A stretch of 25,522 bases of DNA from Candidatus Omnitrophota bacterium (GTDB lineage Bacteria > Omnitrophota > Koll11 > JAHIPI01): assembly GCA_028718265.1 (NCBI GenBank), contig JAQUMG010000005.1:1-25522 (forward strand). Reading direction: 5' to 3'. The notes under the pieces are model-generated. The model did no database searches. It was given only the letters and a program-made list of their open reading frames with translations, and was not told where the DNA came from. Position 1 is the first letter of the stretch, and the number at the start of each line of letters is the position of its first letter. Both the position numbers and the translations under genes were made by a program. Shown here piece after piece: positions 20,564 to 25,522 of this stretch.

Positions 20564-21571
20564 ATGGATCCCATAGCATTTATAAGAGAAAAGGCCAAAA
20601 AAAATTTACGAAAAGTAGTTCTGCCTGAAGTTAACGACGCAAGAGTTCTGGAGGCCGGTTTTCAGATAGCGGACCAACGGATCGCAAAAATAGTTTTTCT
20701 GGGGAATGTTGAGGATACCAGAAATAGCCTGCGAAAATTCGGTAAGTATGACGAGAAGATGATAGAGATAATCGATCCTAAAACATCGAGCATCGTTGAC
20801 GGACTGGCGAAAGGGTTATGCCAGAAGCGCCGCAATAAATATCCTGATGAACAATCTGCGAAAAAAATATTATCGGATAATTATGTATTTTTCGGGGCAA
20901 TGATGGCTAGTCAGAATTTGGCAGACGGCTTTGTTGCCGGCGCCAGTCATACTACTAGCGATGTGGCAAGAGCGGCAATTCATTGCTTTGAACTCGACGA
21001 GTTAATAAGCGTGGCGTCGGGTTCTTTTGTTATGTACATAAAAGACTCTCATTACGGCGACAACGGGCTTTTTATTTTTGCCGATTGCGGTTTAGTGCCG
21101 GACCCGAACCCGCGCCAATTGGCGGGAATAGCCATATCTTCGGCGAAGTTGTACAGACAGCTATTCGACAAAGAGCCGCATGTGGCCATGCTGAGTTATT
21201 CCACAAAAAGCAGCGCTCAGGGGCCGCTTGTGGAAAAAGTAAAAAAAGGGGTAGAAGAAGCAAAGCGGTTAGTCCCGGACATTTTAATAGACGGCGAATT
21301 CCAGGTTGACAGTGCTTTAGATCCGGAAGTCGCGAAAATAAAGACCAGCGTAAAAGACAGCAAAGTTGCGGGAAAAGCGAATGTGCTGATATTTCCGAAT
21401 CTCGACAGCGGAAACATAGGATATAAGCTGGTTCAGAGGCTAGCAGGCGCACGGGCCATAGGCCCTCTTATTCAGGGCCTTACGAAACCATGCAGTGATC
21501 TGTCGAGAGGGTGTATCGTAGACGATGTCATTGATGCGGTCGCCATTACTGCTGTGCGCGCACAAAATTAG
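20564..21571 (+). CDS. pta: Phosphate acetyltransferase
   Basis: This 335-aa enzyme interconverts acetyl-CoA and acetyl phosphate. Its family blocks are KVVLPEVNDARVLEA at the start, GASHTTSDVARA, SYSTKSSAQGP, PDILIDGEFQVDSAL, KANVLIFPNLDSGNIGYKLVQ and the terminal DLSRGCIVDD. The short class I form is normal. No acetate kinase gene is adjacent. Placed between coaD and rpmF-plsX-fabH-fabD it may tune acetyl-CoA supply for fatty-acid synthesis, which is inference. Its stop is followed by a heptamer repeat tract. Confidence 0.93.
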   Translation: MDPIAFIREKAKKNLRKVVLPEVNDARVLEAGFQIADQRIAKIVFLGNVEDTRNSLRKFGKYDEKMIEIIDPKTSSIVDGLAKGLCQKRRNKYPDEQSAKKILSDNYVFFGAMMASQNLADGFVAGASHTTSDVARAAIHCFELDELISVASGSFVMYIKDSHYGDNGLFIFADCGLVPDPNPRQLAGIAISSAKLYRQLFDKEPHVAMLSYSTKSSAQGPLVEKVKKGVEEAKRLVPDILIDGEFQVDSALDPEVAKIKTSVKDSKVAGKANVLIFPNLDSGNIGYKLVQRLAGARAIGPLIQGLTKPCSDLSRGCIVDDVIDAVAITAVRAQN

Positions 21572-21594
21572 CGATTAGCGATTAGCGATTAGCG
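21568..21594. repeat. TTAGCGA heptamer tandem repeat (nearly 4 copies)
   Basis: TTAGCGA is repeated three times plus TTAGCG, starting within the pta stop codon. The unit length of seven is exact in every copy, so this is a true direct tandem array and not a chance AT/GC pattern. Confidence 0.85.
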
Positions 21595-21635
21595 TCTAGT
21601 AGTATGCTAGACGCTAGACACTAGACGCTAGACGC
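21591..21635. repeat. CTAGACG heptamer array and hairpin between pta and rpmF
   Basis: CTAGACG occurs four times in a row (21607-21634, third base from the end varying in one copy: CTAGACA), a second seven-base array just after the first. AGCGTCTAG (21591-21599) pairs with CTAGACGCT (21607-21615) around a 7-nt loop, so the RNA can form a 9-bp hairpin, and the later repeats offer alternative partners. No T tract follows, so it is not a plain terminator, but it could stall or weaken transcription between pta and rpmF. Confidence 0.7.
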
Positions 21636-21655
21636 TGAACAAAAGGAAGAAGTAA

Positions 21656-21856
21656 ATGCCAAATCCAAAACGCAGACATTCAAAAGCAAGAGGCAGATGG
21701 AGAAGGACGCATTATAAAATAGATATGCCCAACCTTTCCACGTGCCCTAATTGCAAAAAACCTAAGTTACCTCACAGGATATGCCCGAATTGCGGGTATT
21801 ATAACGGAAAACCCGTTATACAGATAAAAGAGAAAAAAGAAAAGAAAAAGAAGTAG
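21656..21856 (+). CDS. rpmF: 50S ribosomal protein bL32
   Basis: The 66-aa protein starts MPNPKRRHSKARG, as bL32 does, followed by a zinc ribbon with C30, C33, C43 and C46 (CPNC...CPNC) and a lysine-rich tail. It has a good Shine-Dalgarno (AAAGGAAGAAG). The rpmF-plsX-fabH order is conserved across many bacteria and links ribosome synthesis with membrane synthesis. The heptamer arrays just upstream are its 5' region. Confidence 0.96.
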   Translation: MPNPKRRHSKARGRWRRTHYKIDMPNLSTCPNCKKPKLPHRICPNCGYYNGKPVIQIKEKKEKKKK

Positions 21857-21876
21857 TCGTTTATGGAGGAATATAA

Positions 21877-22866
21877 ATGAGGATAGCTATTGACGGTATG
21901 GGCGGTGACCGTGCTCCGCAAGTTGTGGTAGACGGCGTTATAATGGCAGCGGAGGAGTATGGTTATGACGTAGTCATTGTAGGCGATAAAACCGTACTGC
22001 GCAGAGAACTTTCCAGGTATAAACGATACCCGGATAATATTTTTATAGAGCATGCTTCCGAGGTCGTTGCCATGGATGAGGCACCGGCGGTATCGGTACG
22101 GAAAAAGAGGAATTCGTCGATTGCCGTAGGCATAGAACTTATAAAAAACGGCGAAGCAGATGCTTTTGTTTCCGCAGGCAACACCGGCGCAGTCGTATGC
22201 TCCGCTACGCTGGGGTTAGGTCTTTTGCCCGGCGTCGAAAGGCCGGGCATAGCCATAGTATTCCCGACTTTCAAAGGTGTTTCCATGATGATAGATGTCG
22301 GCGCCAACATAGATCCGAAACCGCTTCATCTTTTGCATTACGGAATAATGGGTGATGCGTATTGTAAATTTATATTGAATAAACAGAAGCCTACGATTGG
22401 ATTACTCAGCATAGGCGAAGAGGCCACAAAGGGTACGGATTTTGTCAAAGAAACTCACAAGTTACTCGAGGAAAGCAAGCTGAATTTTGCCGGTAATATA
22501 GAAGGCCGGGACGTTTTTACGGGAAGATGCGATGTAGTGCTTTGCGACGGTTTCGTAGGAAACGTAGTCCTGAAAGTCGCCGAGGGCATAGGCGGCGCTA
22601 TTACGAAGCTTCTTAAGAGTCAGATAAAAAACAGCCCTCTGGCGAAGCTGGGAGCCTTGATGAGCAAGCCTGCGTTTATGAGGCTATGGAAAGACCTGGA
22701 TTATTCCGAATACGGCGGCGCACCGCTTTTGGGGGTAGACGGCAACGTGATTATAAGTCATGGTTCTTCGACTCCCAAGGCCCTGAAGAATGCGATAAGG
22801 AGGGGTGCTGAATTTAAGGAGAATGAGTTAAATAAGCGCATCGTCGAAGAGCTCGAGAGCTACTAA
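21877..22866 (+). CDS. plsX: Phosphate acyltransferase PlsX
   Basis: PlsX makes acyl phosphate from acyl-ACP, the entry to phosphatidic acid through PlsY. The 329-aa protein begins MRIAIDGMGGDRAPQ, has FVSAGNTGA near residue 100, and contains VLCDGFVGNVVLKVAEG and YGGAPLLGVDG in the usual order. The Shine-Dalgarno GGAGGAA is strong. No plsY lies in the window. It follows rpmF by 20 bp and precedes fabH by 27 bp. Confidence 0.96.
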   Translation: MRIAIDGMGGDRAPQVVVDGVIMAAEEYGYDVVIVGDKTVLRRELSRYKRYPDNIFIEHASEVVAMDEAPAVSVRKKRNSSIAVGIELIKNGEADAFVSAGNTGAVVCSATLGLGLLPGVERPGIAIVFPTFKGVSMMIDVGANIDPKPLHLLHYGIMGDAYCKFILNKQKPTIGLLSIGEEATKGTDFVKETHKLLEESKLNFAGNIEGRDVFTGRCDVVLCDGFVGNVVLKVAEGIGGAITKLLKSQIKNSPLAKLGALMSKPAFMRLWKDLDYSEYGGAPLLGVDGNVIISHGSSTPKALKNAIRRGAEFKENELNKRIVEELESY

Positions 22867-22893
22867 AATGAAGTTCTTACACTGGAGATAAAA

Positions 22894-23895
22894 TTGAAAA
22901 AAAGACAACCAGCAAAAAAGGAACGCGTCGGTATAATAGGGACCGGCAAGTTTCTTCCCGCCAAAATTTTAACTAATGCTGATATTGAAAAAATGGTAGA
23001 CACATCAGACGAATGGATAATGACCAGGACCGGTATAAAAGAACGGCGTATTGCCTCGGAAGGTATAGCGACGGCATTTATGGGTGCCGAAGCCGCGAAA
23101 GAGGCTATCGAAAATTCTGGTCTTACTCCGGAGGGCATAGAATTAATTATCACAACCACAATAACTCCGGATATGCAGTTTCCCTCTACAGCGTGTTTGA
23201 TCCAAAACAGGATAGGCGCTGTTAATGCGGTATGTTTTGACATAAGTGCAGCCTGCGCAGGATATGTTTATGGCATAGCCATTGCCGAACAGTTTATAAA
23301 ATCCGGTTTGTATCGCAATGCGCTTGTGATAGGGTCGGAAAAGATGTCATCTGTTACGGATTGGAAGGACAGGAATACATGCGTTTTATTGGGGGATGGA
23401 GCAGGCGCGTGCGTGATGAGCAAGGTAAAAAGGGGAGGAATACTATCGGTCTATTTGGGTTCGGACGGCAGGAATGCGCCTCTTTTAGAAATGCCGGCGG
23501 GCGGTTCGCTCAGGCCGGCCACTCACGAAACAATTGATGCGAGATTGCATTATATGAAAATGAGCGGGGGGGAGCTTTTTAAAGAGGCCGTGAGGATAAT
23601 GGCAGATGCCGGCAACAAAGCCATGGCACTCAGCGGATTAAAATGCGGCGATGTGGACCTCGTAATTCCTCATCAGGCGAATATAAGGATATTATTAGCC
23701 GTGGCTAAAAGAATGAATCTCCCGCCGTCAAAAGTATATCTGAATATTGAGAGATACGGAAACATGTCCAGCGCGTCTACGGCGGTAGCGCTTGCCGAAG
23801 CGGCTAAAGAAGGCAGGATCAAAAAAGGCGATAAAATAATCCTGGATGCTTTTGGCGCAGGTTTGGTATGGGGCGCCATTGTCATGGAATGGTAA
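22894..23895 (+). CDS. fabH: 3-oxoacyl-[acyl-carrier-protein] synthase III FabH
   Basis: FabH starts fatty-acid synthesis by condensing acetyl-CoA with malonyl-ACP. The 333-aa protein has the catalytic triad C121 (DISAACAGYVYG), H260 (IPHQANIRI) and N290 (RYGNMSSAS). The start is TTG at 22894, with GGAG 5 bp before it; no in-frame ATG lies between the plsX stop and residue 33, so TTG is well supported. A tiny frame (ATG at 22868, seven codons) overlaps its Shine-Dalgarno but is probably chance. Its stop is 1 bp before fabD. Confidence 0.96.
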   Translation: MKKRQPAKKERVGIIGTGKFLPAKILTNADIEKMVDTSDEWIMTRTGIKERRIASEGIATAFMGAEAAKEAIENSGLTPEGIELIITTTITPDMQFPSTACLIQNRIGAVNAVCFDISAACAGYVYGIAIAEQFIKSGLYRNALVIGSEKMSSVTDWKDRNTCVLLGDGAGACVMSKVKRGGILSVYLGSDGRNAPLLEMPAGGSLRPATHETIDARLHYMKMSGGELFKEAVRIMADAGNKAMALSGLKCGDVDLVIPHQANIRILLAVAKRMNLPPSKVYLNIERYGNMSSASTAVALAEAAKEGRIKKGDKIILDAFGAGLVWGAIVMEW

Positions 23896-23896
23896 A

Positions 23897-24826
23897 ATGT
23901 CCAAAGTTGCGTTCATATTTCCCGGCCAAGGCGCCCAATACATAGGAATGGGAAAAGATTTTTATGACACCTTTACTGTGGCAAAAGAGACATTTCTGGA
24001 AGCCAGCGAAATCCTAAGTTTTGATGTAGCAAAATTATGTTTTGAAGGTCCCGCCGAAGAATTAACCACTACCAAAAATAGCCAACCAGCCATATTGGTC
24101 ACCAGCATAGCTATACTTCGCGCCTTCAGGTCCGGCGTGGGCAGGGATATTAAACCCGCTGCTTGTGCAGGCCTGAGTCTCGGTGAATACTCGGCGCTTG
24201 TTGCAGCAGACTGCATCTCGTTTAAGGAAGCAGTGAGGCTTGTCAGACAAAGAGGGCAGTTCATGGAGGAGGCTTCGCAAGAGAATCCCGGTAAGATGGC
24301 GGCTATCATAGGTATTGACCTTAATGCGGTGGAGGAAATTTGCACAATCTCCGGATGCGAAATCGCAAATCTCAATTGCCCGGGGCAGGTAATAATATCA
24401 GGGCGCTCCGACAGCATCGACAAAGCAATGGACGTTGCGAAAGCAAAACACTCCGCAAAAAGCATTCCGCTGGCCGTAAGCGGCCCGTTTCATTCATCGC
24501 TGATGAGCAAATCAAGCCACAGGCTAAGTAAAGAGCTTGATAAGATCAATTTCAACAAACCCGCAATACCGTTTATCAGTAATGTCACAGCTGCTTATAT
24601 AAACGACCCCGAAACAATAAAAAAGAATCTTGCCCTGCAGGTAAACCACAGGACTCTTTGGGAAAATTCTATTAGACTGATGATGAAAGACGGCATAAGT
24701 GAATTCTATGAGATCGGGCCCGGCGAAGTACTGAAAGGCATTCTCAGGAAAATCGATAGAGCCTTGAGCGTATACAATATAAAAAAACCTGCCGATATCA
24801 ACGGGAATAATCCCTCAACATCTTAA
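23897..24826 (+). CDS. fabD: Malonyl-CoA:ACP transacylase FabD
   Basis: FabD loads malonyl groups onto acyl carrier protein, making the substrate used by FabH. The 309-aa protein has FPGQGAQ (8-14), the nucleophile S94 in GLSLGEYSAL and catalytic H199 in GPFHSS. The ATG follows the fabH stop with one base between and only a poor Shine-Dalgarno, so it probably depends on fabH translation. The usual next genes (fabG, acpP, fabF) are not here. Its last 29 bp overlap the end of a gene on the opposite strand. Confidence 0.96.
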   Translation: MSKVAFIFPGQGAQYIGMGKDFYDTFTVAKETFLEASEILSFDVAKLCFEGPAEELTTTKNSQPAILVTSIAILRAFRSGVGRDIKPAACAGLSLGEYSALVAADCISFKEAVRLVRQRGQFMEEASQENPGKMAAIIGIDLNAVEEICTISGCEIANLNCPGQVIISGRSDSIDKAMDVAKAKHSAKSIPLAVSGPFHSSLMSKSSHRLSKELDKINFNKPAIPFISNVTAAYINDPETIKKNLALQVNHRTLWENSIRLMMKDGISEFYEIGPGEVLKGILRKIDRALSVYNIKKPADINGNNPSTS

Positions 24827-25522
24827 TAGAGACGTCCTTAATTCCCGTTCGAATGAATATTTTTTCGAAGGCATTATAATCTCTTATTGCCATAAAAATT
24901 AGCGTGAACACGATAAGCGTGATTGCCATATGAAAATAAGAACCTTTTCGCATAGATTTCGCAGCAGAAATAATATACCAAAGCCCTAAGCCACTTATTA
25001 GATAGAAAGGGGCATATAGTACGCTAACGTACCGCAGATTCTGAAAGTGAGGCGTGGCCATGGCGATTGTCATGACCACTATTAGCAAGAGAACAATTCC
25101 GCGAATCGCCCGAAGATGTGTGGCATTGAATAACGAGTCCATGTTTTGTAAGCGCTCGTTTGCCGATAGCGTTCCTATAATTCCGATAAAGCATAAAAGC
25201 ATGCTCACAGGGCTCACTATCCAGAATCCTTGCAAAAAATAGTACCATGGACCCGATTGATATTCGATGGCATATTGGTTTGTTGGGATTGCACCTACCC
25301 AACATTGCAATGAAGCAAGGATGTTTGATATTCCTCCTCCTATGTAAAGCAGAGTAGCTGCGGTTATGGCTACTCCTACGGCGCTGCACGCAATTAGAAG
25401 GATACTTTTTGAAACGGCCTTCTCTTCAATAAGGAGCACCCACAAAAGCCACGCTATACATAATCCGTAGATTAATATTCCGGACTCTTTAGTTGATATG
25501 TAGTAACTTCCGATTACGATTA
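24798..25522 (-). CDS. Multi-pass membrane protein, probable GT39-like glycosyltransferase (5' end outside window)
   Basis: The frame stays open to the right edge, so only the C-terminal 241 residues are seen. The start lies beyond 25522; a TTG at 25443-25445 is only an internal Leu. About five or six hydrophobic segments alternate with short loops. An edge motif (SYYISTKESGI) and a Q-N-x-RYVSVLYAPFYLISGLG stretch recall membrane glycosyltransferases of the GT39/ArnT type that use polyprenyl-phosphate sugars, but the catalytic N-terminal loop is missing, so this is a guess from style. It converges on fabD with a 29-bp overlap. Confidence 0.6.
   Translation of the reverse strand, partial: IVIGSYYISTKESGILIYGLCIAWLLWVLLIEEKAVSKSILLIACSAVGVAITAATLLYIGGGISNILASLQCWVGAIPTNQYAIEYQSGPWYYFLQGFWIVSPVSMLLCFIGIIGTLSANERLQNMDSLFNATHLRAIRGIVLLLIVVMTIAMATPHFQNLRYVSVLYAPFYLISGLGLWYIISAAKSMRKGSYFHMAITLIVFTLIFMAIRDYNAFEKIFIRTGIKDVSIKMLRDYSR

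Noticed and set aside
21568..21635. CRISPR-like array
   Set aside because: The units are 7 bp and directly adjacent, with no spacers.

Overview
The window suggests a Gram-negative bacterium from an uncultured lineage. The gene content and order best fit Omnitrophota or a PVC-related phylum, but this is inference from gene style and no database was searched. The main clues are two H-x9-DG/DUF1559-style pseudopilins, a yebC-ruvCAB-DUF2905-spoIID-queA-tgt-yajC-recJ gene order, QueH in place of QueG, and a clostridial-type EF-G paralogue. All genes are ordinary bacterial ones with consistent codon use. I see no phage, plasmid, CRISPR or defence cassette.

Layout. (1) 1-3564 is the distal part of an rRNA operon: tRNA-Ala(UGC) in the 16S-23S spacer, a boxA-like site, 23S, 5S and a strong symmetric terminator. 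The 23S is flanked by a long-range stem (about 260-283 with 3371-3393) that would present pre-23S for processing. (2) 3574-4990, minus strand, holds two related prepilin-like genes. The second has ACG exactly where its neighbour has ATG. (3) 5105-7165 is an EF-G-like GTPase behind its own promoter. (4) 7194-17129 is a long plus-strand run from an extended -10 promoter: yebC, ruvC, ruvA, ruvB, queH, a DUF2905 gene, spoIID-like, queA, then 738 bp of structured repeats, then tgt, yajC and recJ. It combines Holliday-junction processing, the late queuosine pathway (queA, queH, tgt), a protein-export accessory and single-strand DNA exonuclease. (5) rpmB lies on the minus strand, abutting recJ. (6) 17417-24826 is a second plus-strand run: recG, rsmD, coaD, pta, rpmF, plsX, fabH, fabD. 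It covers DNA repair, rRNA methylation, CoA and acetyl-CoA supply and the start of fatty-acid and phospholipid synthesis. (7) A multi-pass membrane protein, probably a GT39-like glycosyltransferase, runs off the right edge on the minus strand.

The most unusual content is the queA-tgt gap (13171-13908). It holds two related large imperfect palindromes of about 190 and 236 bp, in opposite orientation, with fragments of similar ends at both borders and two other repeat types between. A separate palindromic element with a GGGGACGT core sits in frame inside tgt and adds about 18 residues. A related short palindrome forms the end of ruvB just before queH. Together they look like a genome being colonised by small palindromic elements, some tolerated within genes.
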